Shown here piece after piece: positions 25,836-33,471 of a DNA stretch of 64,000 bases; the stretch's first letter is position 1; every line of letters begins with the position of its first letter. Made by a program: the position numbers and the translations under genes. The DNA comes from Paenibacillus sp. J31TS4 (GTDB lineage: Bacteria > Bacillota > Bacilli > Paenibacillales > NBRC-103111), in contig NZ_BOSI01000011.1 of NCBI RefSeq assembly GCF_018403265.1, positions 1 through 64,000 of the forward strand, in the 5' to 3' direction. The notes under the pieces are model-generated. The model saw only the letters and a program-made list of their open reading frames with translations, had not been told where the DNA came from and made no database searches.

Positions 25836-26108
25836 TTAAGGCTTCAAAATGTAAAACCGGATAGTCGGGCCGTCGGTAATCGGCTCTCCGATCAGCTTGT
25901 AGCCCATGCGCATCGCTTCCTCGGGCACTGCGTTGAACGCCTGCGGGCAATCCGCGATCACTTCCAGCACTTCGCCGCTCTTGAGCTGCTCCATCGCATC
26001 GAGGCTGTAAACGACCGGATACGGGCAGGGCTCACCCTCGAGATTGAGGGTCATGGTCGGGCGAATGGCGTTTAAGTCGAGTTGGCTGGTTTGGTTCTCT
26101 TTGGCCAT
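25836..26108 (-). CDS. TusA/SirA-like sulfur carrier protein (YeeD-type)
   Basis: A 90-residue protein with the TusA fold. GEPCPYPVVYSL places the reactive Cys28 in a CPxP motif at the end of strand 1, and a second Cys54 sits in VIADCPQAF. In the family this cysteine carries a persulfide or thiosulfate-derived sulfur. It starts three bases after the stop codon of the yeeE gene, so the two form one operon, and YeeE-YeeD pairs are known to work together in thiosulfate uptake. An N-terminal extension of about 18 residues precedes the core. Confidence 0.9.
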   Translation of the reverse strand: MAKENQTSQLDLNAIRPTMTLNLEGEPCPYPVVYSLDAMEQLKSGEVLEVIADCPQAFNAVPEEAMRMGYKLIGEPITDGPTIRFYILKP

Positions 26109-26111
26109 CGA

Positions 26112-27377
26112 TTATGCCATCTCCTTTCTGCCTACGCCGGCTTTCATCAGAACGGCCTGGCCTTTGCGCTTCGCCATGTAGCGTACACGCTTCTCCCACA
26201 GGGAAGCGAAGGCGTAGAAGGCGAGCATGAGGCCGAGCGTGGCGAGAATCGCGCCCGTCCAGCCCCACTGGGAGACGAGGTTGATCTTAGGCGAGCCGGC
26301 GACGAGCTTGTCGTACAGGCCCCAATGGTCCCAGCCCCAGGCAAGCACGCCGGCGCCGATAATGTTGCCGATGCCGACGACGACGAACTGCAGCTGGCCC
26401 TCCATCGCGCGGTACATCCAACCGGTCTCGCAGCCGCCGGCTACCACGATGCCGATGCCGAACAAGAGGCCGCCGATGAGCGCCCCCGGACTTGCCCACA
26501 TGATCTTCTGCGGCACGCCGAGGGAGATGATGACCGCCGTGCAAAGCGTGGCGGCAATGATCCCGACGGACAGCGCCTTGGCCATGCTGGATCGGCCCGT
26601 GATCCAAAGGTCGCGGAACGCCGAGGTGAAGCAGATTTGGCCGCGCTGGATCAGCAGGCCGAAGGCGATGCCGAACAGGCCGGCAAGGCCGAGCTTCGCA
26701 TGTCCGCCCGCGATTTGCACCGCGACGAACACGATCGCGGCTACGAGCACGACGAGGCCGAGCCAAGGCTGGATCTTCGGCGTCGAGGAGATGAACGAGC
26801 GCGGGCCCGGAGCCGCCTTCTCAAGCTTCGGCTTGCCGAGCAGCAGCGGATGCAGCACGAGCTTCACGCCGATGTACGTGCCGCCCGCCATGCCGAGCAT
26901 GAACAGCCAGGCGTGGAACGAAAATTGGGGAATGCCCGTGAAGAACGACGCCAGGTTGCAGCCCATGGCGAGCCGTGCACCGAAGCCGGCTACGATGCCG
27001 CCGATGAGACCTTGCACGAGCCGGCGCTTCTGCTTAGGCAGGCGCAGCTTGAACTGGCCGGCGAGCAGTACGCTCATAAGCGCGCCGAGGAACATGCCGA
27101 TGACGACCCAGCCGTCGATTCGGTCGACCGGGCTTCCTTCCAGATGCATGATCTGCTCAATGTAAGTGAGCTTGTGCGGGTCGATGCCGACCCAGGACAT
27201 GGCATGTCCGGCCAGACGGGTGAACTCCCCGGTGACGGCCCAGAACGTGCCGGTGACGCCAAAATACAGTGAACTTAAAACCCCCGCGATGACGGTGACC
27301 AACATAGGGTTCCAAAACCGTCCGAACAGCTTCTGCCGAAGCTCGGGTATCGAGTGAAGCAAATTCAACTGACTCAT
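26112..27377 (-). CDS. YeeE/YedE-family (TsuA-type) thiosulfate transporter
   Basis: An integral membrane protein of 421 residues that, by family knowledge, brings thiosulfate across the membrane through a relay of cysteines. Matching cysteines are seen in LAMGCNLASFF, RGQICFTSAFRDLW and VVAGGCETGWMYRAMEG, within about 12-13 helices. The frame is open far upstream to 27773, but that part is not hydrophobic. The ATG at 27377 (MSQLNLLHS) follows GGAAGGAAGG and gives family length; an ATG 18 bases earlier is the alternative. A TusA-like gene follows. Confidence 0.9.
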   Translation of the reverse strand: MSQLNLLHSIPELRQKLFGRFWNPMLVTVIAGVLSSLYFGVTGTFWAVTGEFTRLAGHAMSWVGIDPHKLTYIEQIMHLEGSPVDRIDGWVVIGMFLGALMSVLLAGQFKLRLPKQKRRLVQGLIGGIVAGFGARLAMGCNLASFFTGIPQFSFHAWLFMLGMAGGTYIGVKLVLHPLLLGKPKLEKAAPGPRSFISSTPKIQPWLGLVVLVAAIVFVAVQIAGGHAKLGLAGLFGIAFGLLIQRGQICFTSAFRDLWITGRSSMAKALSVGIIAATLCTAVIISLGVPQKIMWASPGALIGGLLFGIGIVVAGGCETGWMYRAMEGQLQFVVVGIGNIIGAGVLAWGWDHWGLYDKLVAGSPKINLVSQWGWTGAILATLGLMLAFYAFASLWEKRVRYMAKRKGQAVLMKAGVGRKEMA

Positions 27378-27555
27378 CCTTCCTTCCAGGATCATAGAAT
27401 CAAGACCAACGACTATTGTAACAAAAAAAACCCTCGGCGGGGGACGGAATTTTGATGGAAGTACAGGAAGCTTCGGCAGAAAAACGCAGAACGGAGGAGA
27501 AAACGAGAGATCCGGAAGCGGCGCGAGGAACGCGCTTCTTGACGCCGACCGTCGG

Positions 27556-28269
27556 TTAGCGGCCTTTTCCGATCCGTTCGGCGGCGATCTCCGAGGCCGG
27601 GCTCGGCCGTGTGCTGGGCTCTCCGCCTGGACGAAGCTGCGTAAGCCGGGAGGCTGCCTCTCGCAGCCGAGCTGCTCCGGAGGCTTGGCGGCGCCGGCGC
27701 TTATACAGCGCCAGACCGGCGGCCAGGACAACGCCGATGAGAATCGCCGGGGCCGCGTAGCCGGCGAGCGCATGCAGCCATTCCTCGATGCGGCCGCCGA
27801 ACCGGTAGCCGAGCGTTATGTAGACTAGTACCCATAGCAGTCCGCCTGCGCCGTTGTAGAGCAGCAGCGTGCGAAGCGGAACCCGGAGGGTGCCGGCGAC
27901 ATAGCCCGTGAAGTGCCGCAGACCCGGTACAAAATAGCTGACGAAGATCAGCTTGTCGCCGTACCGGCCAAACCAGTCGGTCAGCAGGCGAAGCCGTTCC
28001 GGCTTTAACAGAAAATACCTGCCGTGCGCCTCGAAGAAGGGAGTGCCGAGCCGGCGGCCAAGTGCATACGTGAGGATCGTTCCCGTCAGCGCCCCTCCGT
28101 ACGAGCAGGCGACCGTCAGCCCGAACCGGGTTCCGCCGAGAGCCGCCATATGACCGGCGACCGCCATGGCAAGCTCGCCCGGAAACGGCAGCGCCAGCGA
28201 TTCGGCGAACAAGCCGAGCACGAGCAGCAGGTAGCCGTATTGGTCAAACATTGTTTGCATCCATTCCAT
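27556..28269 (-). CDS. DedA-family membrane protein
   Basis: A 237-residue SNARE-associated/DedA (VTT fold) protein. In bacteria such proteins act as flippases for undecaprenyl-phosphate or phospholipids and support membrane homeostasis. Seen are ESLALPFPGELAMAVAG near residue 20, the arginine-containing VSYFVPGLRHFTGYVAGT near 105, and five or six helices. A basic, Ser/Pro-rich tail follows from about residue 200. AGGAGG sits nine bases before the ATG at 28269; an ATG six bases upstream is possible. It is transcribed divergently from the citrate synthase gene. Confidence 0.9.
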   Translation of the reverse strand: MEWMQTMFDQYGYLLLVLGLFAESLALPFPGELAMAVAGHMAALGGTRFGLTVACSYGGALTGTILTYALGRRLGTPFFEAHGRYFLLKPERLRLLTDWFGRYGDKLIFVSYFVPGLRHFTGYVAGTLRVPLRTLLLYNGAGGLLWVLVYITLGYRFGGRIEEWLHALAGYAAPAILIGVVLAAGLALYKRRRRQASGAARLREAASRLTQLRPGGEPSTRPSPASEIAAERIGKGR

Positions 28270-28611
28270 TCTCATGGTCCTCCTATCCGGTCTGCAAGTT
28301 CTCGTTCCAGTGTAACGGAGGCGTCTGCGCAGCAGAACGGCCGGGGGTGCAGGGGGCGAGCCGGTCTTTGGTCTGGCCGGTCCCCCGGCTGTTGGACTAC
28401 CATGGGAATGCAAATAGGGCCCCTGGCGTGTCATGCGCCGATGGCCATTCGCCCCTTTTCACGAGTTTGTTGATAAAAAGGTTGTTGAAGAACGCAGGAA
28501 AATCGGAAATGATAAACAATTATTATCAGGATGAAACATTTATTGAGTTTTTATTTATCGAACCTTCCTGCTATGATGACGCTACAAGAAGATTTCGGAG
28601 GGGGAAGGGCA
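28270..28611. other. divergent intergenic region, dedA / citrate synthase
   Basis: No gene seen. The right half is AT-rich and ends in a strong GGAGGGG site seven bases before the citrate synthase ATG. TATGAT at 28572-28577 is a -10 candidate, without a good -35 at the right spacing. Confidence 0.4.
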
Positions 28612-29712
28612 ATGGCGAAGGGAACGGGATTGGAAGGCGTTGTCGCGGCGGAAACGGATATCGGATATGTAAACGGACAGACGGGTGAACTAGTCTATCG
28701 GGGACATTGGGCCAAGGAACTGGCGGTGCACCATTCGTTCGAGGAGGCGGCGCATCTCCTCTGGTACGGCCAACTGCCCGATGCGGAGCAGCTGGCGGAA
28801 CTGCACGCGAAGCTGGCCGCCCATCGGCGTCTGACGCCTGAGCTGAAGGAGCTGCTGGACGCCATGCCGGCAAAAGCGCCGCTCATGAGCGTGCTGCTGG
28901 CAGCCGTTGGAGCGCAGGCGGCGGACAGTGAGGCTTGGCCGCCCTCGATCGAGGACGCGATTCGGCTCACCGCTATCGTACCGGCGATGATCGCCTATCG
29001 GCACCGCCAGCTGGCCGGCGCCCCATACGTGGAAGGGGGAGACGAGGAAGGCCATGTGGCCCATTATCTCCGGCTGCTATTCGGCCGCCCCGCCTCCGCC
29101 GCCCATATCCGGGCGATGAGCGCCTATATGGTACTGACGATGGAGCACGGCCTCAACGCGTCGACGTTCGCCGCACGGGTCGTGACCTCGACGGAGTCGG
29201 ATCTGTTCGCGGCCGTTGCGGCGGCGATCGGCGCAATGAAGGGGCCGCTTCATGGGGGCGCTCCGTCCGGCGTGCTCTCGCTTCTCGAGGAGATCGGTGC
29301 GAAGGAGCAGGCCGAGCCCTACATGCGCGCCATTCTGGAGAAGGGCGGCCGGCTGATGGGCTTCGGCCACCGCGTCTACAAGACGCTCGATCCGCGCGCG
29401 GAGGCGCTGCGCGCCGTTTCGGCGGAGCTTGCGGGCGACGATCCGTGGCTCGATCTGGCCCGGCATGCGGAGGAGACGGCCATCCGGCTGCTCGCCGAAT
29501 ACAAGCCGGACCGCAGGCTGTACACCAACGTCGAGTTCTACGCCGCGGCTGTCATGCGGGCGGCGCAGATGCCGCCGGCTCTGTTTACGCCGACCTTCAC
29601 GGCGGCCCGGGTCGTGGGCTGGACGGCCCATGTGCTGGAGCAGGCCGCGAACAACCGCATTATCCGGCCGCAATCGGTGTATGGCGGGCCGATGCCGGGC
29701 GGGAGAGAATAA
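28612..29712 (+). CDS. citrate synthase / 2-methylcitrate synthase family protein (CitA-like)
   Basis: Condenses acetyl-CoA (or propionyl-CoA) with oxaloacetate. The 366-residue product is the short bacterial type. His214 in GPLHGGAPSGV and His253 in MGFGHRVYKTLDPRA match the two active-site histidines. The third catalytic residue, Asp in most citrate synthases, is Glu308 here (YTNVEFYAAAV). This may mean low or altered activity, as in secondary enzymes of the CitA type. The frame opens earlier at 28531, but the ATG at 28612 has the better ribosome site. It stands alone, without icd or mdh. Confidence 0.88.
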   Translation: MAKGTGLEGVVAAETDIGYVNGQTGELVYRGHWAKELAVHHSFEEAAHLLWYGQLPDAEQLAELHAKLAAHRRLTPELKELLDAMPAKAPLMSVLLAAVGAQAADSEAWPPSIEDAIRLTAIVPAMIAYRHRQLAGAPYVEGGDEEGHVAHYLRLLFGRPASAAHIRAMSAYMVLTMEHGLNASTFAARVVTSTESDLFAAVAAAIGAMKGPLHGGAPSGVLSLLEEIGAKEQAEPYMRAILEKGGRLMGFGHRVYKTLDPRAEALRAVSAELAGDDPWLDLARHAEETAIRLLAEYKPDRRLYTNVEFYAAAVMRAAQMPPALFTPTFTAARVVGWTAHVLEQAANNRIIRPQSVYGGPMPGGRE

Positions 29713-30031
29713 CAGGAAGCCGTTTTTTCCCGTGCGGCCGCTGGGTCCCTGCCCTAGAATGGAAGCTGGAGATATTCGGAAAGGGGCCATCCTATTTATG
29801 CCAGAAACTTTGTAATGGAGTGAACAAAGTGAATCGTGCCTTGTCCCGCGCGGCAGCGCAGCGGGAGAGGTGCGCCTTTTTCCCCCATTACGAAGGAACG
29901 CACGGCCTGGCCCTAACGAGCGCAGCGGAGCCCCTTTGACGGGATGGCTCCGTTTTTTTGTTTGTGTACAGGCGAATATCTCCCGCGGTGCGGGTTGCTT
30001 GCGTTCCTTCCTCTACTAAGGAGCGAAGGAC
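29713..30031 (+). other. intergenic region after the citrate synthase gene
   Basis: No gene is supported. It contains a GC-rich stretch and the terminator at 29926. The last 70 bases are the leader of the next gene, with AAGGAG at about 30018. Confidence 0.4.
29926..29960 (+). terminator. terminator after the citrate synthase gene
   Basis: CGGAGCC/GGCTCCG arms with a 13-nt loop, then seven Ts. It lies 214 bases after the stop codon. Confidence 0.75.
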
Positions 30032-30688
30032 ATGTCCACAATAGAAGTAACTTGGAGCAGAATTCGGGAAGAGCAGATAGAGGAGCGGTACTGCCCGTCC
30101 TGCGGCGCCATGACAGGATTCGCCGATACCGGAATCCGGCGGCATAACGCGAACGGCAAGACGATCTACCGGTATGCGATCTACAAATGCCGCCGGGAGC
30201 ATACGTGGAACCGGAAGCTCGCTGTCTACAAGGCCGGCAGCAGGGAAGCTGCCGTATGGGCGGCCTCCGCCGAAGGCGCCAAAGTGCCCAAGGCAGCGGA
30301 AGCGGCGGCCGCCGCCATAGCCGCAAAGGCGGCGAGGCAGACTGATGCATGGGAAGCGGGGACAGAGGCGATGGAAGCGGCGAAAGCGGATGGAGCATGG
30401 GAGAGAACCGTTTACGCGCCGGCCGGAGGCGGGGAGGCCGAACAGCGGCTCGACCTCGCCCGGCTGCTGCAAGAAGGCGTCGCCGTCGTCCGGATCCGGC
30501 TCGAAGAGATCGGCGAGCCGTGCCGTCTGGACCGTCTGCTCGCGGAGCGGGTGTCGGGCGCGAGTCGGAGCCGGATCGCCGTCTGGATCCAGGAAGGCCG
30601 CATTCTGCTGGACGGAAAGCGGACGGAGCCGTCTGCACGTTTACGTAGAGGGCAGCTACTGACCTGGCGGCTGACGGACGAAACTTAG
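30032..30688 (+). CDS. uncharacterised zinc-ribbon protein with an S4-like C-terminus
   Basis: A 218-residue cytoplasmic protein I cannot assign to a named family. The N-terminus has a probable zinc site, Cys21-x2-Cys24 and Cys53-x3-His57 (YKCRREHTW). An Ala-rich, helical linker spans about residues 75-125. The last 55 residues (RLDRLLAERVSGASRSRIAV, then ILLDGKRTEPSARLRRGQLL) have the arrangement of an S4 RNA-binding domain, as in pseudouridine synthases or YlmH. A role in binding rRNA or tRNA is a reasonable inference. ATG at 30032 follows AAGGAGCGAAGGAC. It appears monocistronic. Confidence 0.65.
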   Translation: MSTIEVTWSRIREEQIEERYCPSCGAMTGFADTGIRRHNANGKTIYRYAIYKCRREHTWNRKLAVYKAGSREAAVWAASAEGAKVPKAAEAAAAAIAAKAARQTDAWEAGTEAMEAAKADGAWERTVYAPAGGGEAEQRLDLARLLQEGVAVVRIRLEEIGEPCRLDRLLAERVSGASRSRIAVWIQEGRILLDGKRTEPSARLRRGQLLTWRLTDET

Positions 30689-30740
30689 CCGTACCAAGGA
30701 AAATAGAGGGAGAATGTCCTCTGGGCCGGTGTGGTGAGGC

Positions 30741-30780
30741 AAAGAGTTATGAGACTCTTTACAGACCGTCGGTCGGTTTG
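30741..30780. promoter_or_regulatory. orphan operator-like inverted repeats
   Basis: AAAGAGT...ACTCTTT forms a hairpin at 30741-30760. It is followed at 30764-30776 by ACCGTCGGTCGGT, a sequence of the same class as the site before the MFS pump at 12748. Neither neighbouring gene begins here; both end near it. It may be a remnant of a lost, regulated gene. Confidence 0.35.
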
Positions 30781-30898
30781 CAAAGAGGCAAAAAGGGATC
30801 TTTTTAAAGGTGCACTACAGCAAGAAGCTGGGGTTGCAAACGGAAACGCACGAAGAAGCCCGGCCGGGCTTCCTGTCGTTTGATAGAGGCAGCGTGGG

Positions 30899-31444
30899 TT
30901 ACGGCGAGTACGGAGAAGGAGCGGGGTCCGTGTCGGAATCGAAGCCGGTCTGAAGAGATGCCGGCGATTCCACCTGCGCGGATTGCTCCAGCGTATTCAG
31001 CGTCTGCCGTTCGATGCTGCCGCTCAAATCCTGCAGCCCGCTGCCGATCGAGACCAGCACATCGCCCGCGGCGCTCACCAGACCGAACGACTGGCGGATC
31101 CTATACGGTATCGGATGCAGCTGCTCCTGCTCCTGGGCCTGCATCGCTTCGAATGTATCCTTCTCCGCTCCGAGGCTTTGCCGGTACGCTTCGGCGACCT
31201 CCGTCTTTTTCCGGTCCAGCCAGTCGGAGAGGTCCCTAAGCCGCTGCTGGCATTGCGCCAGTGCGGCGCGCTGGGCATCCGGCGAAGCTTGTCCCCCGCT
31301 AGCCTGCTCCAGCTGAGCGGACAGCTCCTCAAGCGCCGCGAGTCCGGCATTCATGGCACTTGGGGCGAGCCTCGTCTGCAGATCGGTCAGCAAATGGACG
31401 GCCGATTGGATCTGCTGCTGGACGGCTGCGTAATCGGTTGTCAT
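30899..31444 (-). CDS. hypothetical coiled-coil protein
   Basis: A 181-residue protein of unknown function. It is nearly all helical with heptad-like Leu/Ala spacing (HLLTDLQTRLAPSAMNAGLA and following), rich in Gln and Ala, without cysteine, signal peptide or membrane segment, and ends in an acidic Ser/Pro tail (DSDTDPAPSPYSP). The ATG at 31444 (MTTDYAAVQQQ) has AGGAGG nine bases upstream; an earlier ATG at 31495 lacks a site. Codon use matches the region. It has no operon partner. Confidence 0.7.
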   Translation of the reverse strand: MTTDYAAVQQQIQSAVHLLTDLQTRLAPSAMNAGLAALEELSAQLEQASGGQASPDAQRAALAQCQQRLRDLSDWLDRKKTEVAEAYRQSLGAEKDTFEAMQAQEQEQLHPIPYRIRQSFGLVSAAGDVLVSIGSGLQDLSGSIERQTLNTLEQSAQVESPASLQTGFDSDTDPAPSPYSP

Positions 31445-32022
31445 AAAGGCAGGCCTCCTTATTTTGGTAGGTCGTCTGTAGTGTAGCCAGGACACAGAAA
31501 TTTATGAGGGGGGTTGTACAAGGCTTTGGAAGCGAGGGAAAAACTATACGAAAATTATAGAATTAGCAGAACGGCAAAATGACGGCTCTTCAGCGGACGG
31601 GGACGATCAAGTAGATCGGAGAGGCGACGCATAAGGTTTGCCGCTTCGGCGGAGAAGCTGAAAGACACGAAGCGGGCGCGTAACCCGGAAGTAGGTCAGC
31701 CCGTTCAGAGGGGGCCGCAAGCAGGGAAGACTGTATCGCCTGCCGGATGAACAAAACGGCCCCCTCTATCCATGTACGCGGATAGAGGGGGCCGTCCTTG
31801 GTTCTAGGATAGGAGCGCGCTGCCCGGATCGTCGTACTCGAGAAGATCGCGCCGCGCTAGGCAAGGGCAAAGGCCGAATCGATAGCGGCCGGAAGAGGGA
31901 GCAAGCTGTAGCCGGAATGCGGCTGAAACCGGTTCCGAATTTGGCGTTAAGTCCCTTAACGGAGCGAACGGTTCATGCCCTTTGTTTTTCACCGGATTAA
32001 CGGTCGGAACGGACGAACGAGA
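31445..32022. other. 578-base gap with a minus-strand terminator
   Basis: No supported gene. The strong inverted repeat at 31756 is the only clear element; short open frames around 31804-31992 have no ribosome site or family likeness. Confidence 0.45.
31756..31795 (-). terminator. hairpin terminator downstream of the PfpI gene
   Basis: Perfect 16-bp arms (ACGGCCCCCTCTATCC and its complement) around 8 nt. Read on the minus strand the stem is followed by TTTTGTTC, so it fits as the distal terminator of the PfpI transcript. Confidence 0.75.
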
Positions 32023-32580
32023 TTAACCGCGCATCAGGCGGAAAAACTCACGCATGAAACCGGGCAGATCCGGCCAGGCGTGGCCCGACACGAGATTGCC
32101 GTCTACGCAGAGCGTCTCGCTGCTGTATTGGGCACCGAGCTGGGCGACGTCGGGGCGGCAAGCGGTATAGGCCGTAATCTTGCGGCCTTCGAAGATGCTC
32201 TTGTCCGGCAGAACGCCGAGCACGAGTGCCGCGTGGCAGATCGCGCCGACCGGTTTGTTCGTCTCGAAGAAGTGTCCTACGATGCGCGGGATATTCTCGT
32301 CCAGGCGGATGTATTCCGGAGCACGGCCCCCTGCGATAACAAGTCCCGCGTAATCCGAAGGGTCGACGTCCGCGAACGCGATATGCGATTCCAGCTGATA
32401 TCCGGGCTTCTCGGTGTACGTGTCCCACCCCTCGAAGTCATGGATGACGGTGCGCAGCACTTTTTTCTTGGGGGAGGCGATAACCGCTTCGTAGCCCTCC
32501 TCTAATACCCGGTAGTACGGATAATAAATTTCGAGCGCCTCCACGGCATCTCCGGCGAGCAGCAAGATCTTGGTTGCCAT
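32023..32580 (-). CDS. DJ-1/PfpI-family protein
   Basis: A 185-residue class I glutamine-amidotransferase-like fold. The nucleophile elbow GAICHAALVL places Cys115-His116, and Glu14 (DAVEALE) is the usual partner acid. Members include glyoxalase-III-like deglycases and PfpI peptidases; IASPKKKVLRTVIHDFEGWD is close to the PfpI/YraA/YfkM group. The ATG at 32580 follows GAGGAG by eight bases; an in-frame GTG nine bases earlier is less likely. Probably a stress protein; it has no operon partners. Confidence 0.88.
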   Translation of the reverse strand: MATKILLLAGDAVEALEIYYPYYRVLEEGYEAVIASPKKKVLRTVIHDFEGWDTYTEKPGYQLESHIAFADVDPSDYAGLVIAGGRAPEYIRLDENIPRIVGHFFETNKPVGAICHAALVLGVLPDKSIFEGRKITAYTACRPDVAQLGAQYSSETLCVDGNLVSGHAWPDLPGFMREFFRLMRG

Positions 32581-32739
32581 CTTATCCACTCCTCACTTTG
32601 GTTAAAGTTGGTCCCTCCTCTGTATTACCTCATGCGAAGGCAGGTTTGTCAAATAGGTACTGGAAGAAACAACCAGTCATGCAAATGCTCCCTTCTCCCA
32701 TACTAGAAAGGACAACTTTTCCATTTAAGCGAAGGAAGG

Positions 32740-33099
32740 ATGAGCGGTGTGAGTTTAGGAAGAAACGGCTGGATCGCAAGAGCGGGCTTGCTTCTGGCGG
32801 CCGGCCTTCTCGCCGGCCTAGGCGGCCACAGCACGGCGGAAGCGGCCTCGGCAGGCCTTTTGGGCGGGAAGCCGGACGTAACAGGGTATCATCACCGAGA
32901 TGCGGAAGCGGGTACGGGTGAGGAGACGTCTGGCGGCGAGGGGAAGAACCACCTAGAGAAGGAGAGCGGCGGCGAGGAGGACGCGAGCCAGTCGCAGCCC
33001 TTTATCCCCCGCACCCTGAAGGTTGGTCTGCCCGCAGCGGAACCGGCCCAGGCGGCGCCGAGCGGAGCGGAAGAGATGAGAAGGCTTCGCCAGGCATAG
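32740..33099 (+). CDS. small putative secreted protein
   Basis: An open frame of 119 codons after AAGGAAGG, with ATG at 32740 or GTG at 32749. It begins with a signal-peptide-like segment (RNGWIARAGLLLAAGLLAGL, then STAEAASA as a possible cleavage site). The rest is polar, Gly/Glu-rich and apparently disordered. No family is recognised. GC-rich DNA keeps frames open by chance, so its reality rests on the signal peptide and ribosome site alone. Confidence 0.45.
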   Translation: MSGVSLGRNGWIARAGLLLAAGLLAGLGGHSTAEAASAGLLGGKPDVTGYHHRDAEAGTGEETSGGEGKNHLEKESGGEEDASQSQPFIPRTLKVGLPAAEPAQAAPSGAEEMRRLRQA

Positions 33100-33471
33100 T
33101 GAGCGCCGAAAAGAAGAGCCGGTGCCGAACGCTCTGCTCGGTTGTGCTGTTCACCGCCGTCTTCGTGCTGGGCGCCAAGATGCACGAGCGCTAGCCGGGT
33201 GCCCGGGGCTTTTCTAGCCAGCCGGAGGTCCGGCAGCAAAACGACCGAAGCCCAAGGGGCTTTGGCTGTTTAGCGTTGGCGGCGCCGGGCGATTGTGACG
33301 AAAGTGCAATGGACGCGATCATGTGACAGAATCGCGCCCCTTGTGGGGAGCCGGCAGAACGGGATCAGATGTGTCCCCACGATATCCGCGTCGAGAGAGG
33401 GGGCTTATCTCGTCCCAAGACACTCCTTTTCCATCAAAAAGGGCCGCTGTGTAATGCAGCGGCCCTGCGGT
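33100..33471. other. intergenic region between the small secreted protein and the GntR-SBP gene
   Basis: No gene supported. A weak AAGCCCAAGGGGCTTTGGC hairpin near 33249 might end the plus-strand gene; the strong hairpin at 33441 serves the minus-strand regulator. Confidence 0.4.
33436..33465 (-). terminator. terminator of the GntR-SBP gene
   Basis: GGGCCGCTG-TGTAATG-CAGCGGCCC; on the minus strand it is followed by five Ts. It begins seven bases after the stop codon. Confidence 0.88.

Noticed and set aside
27378-27773. N-terminal extension of the YeeE-type transporter
   Set aside because: Arg/Pro/Ser-rich, not hydrophobic, and lacks a ribosome site; ATG 27377 gives family length.
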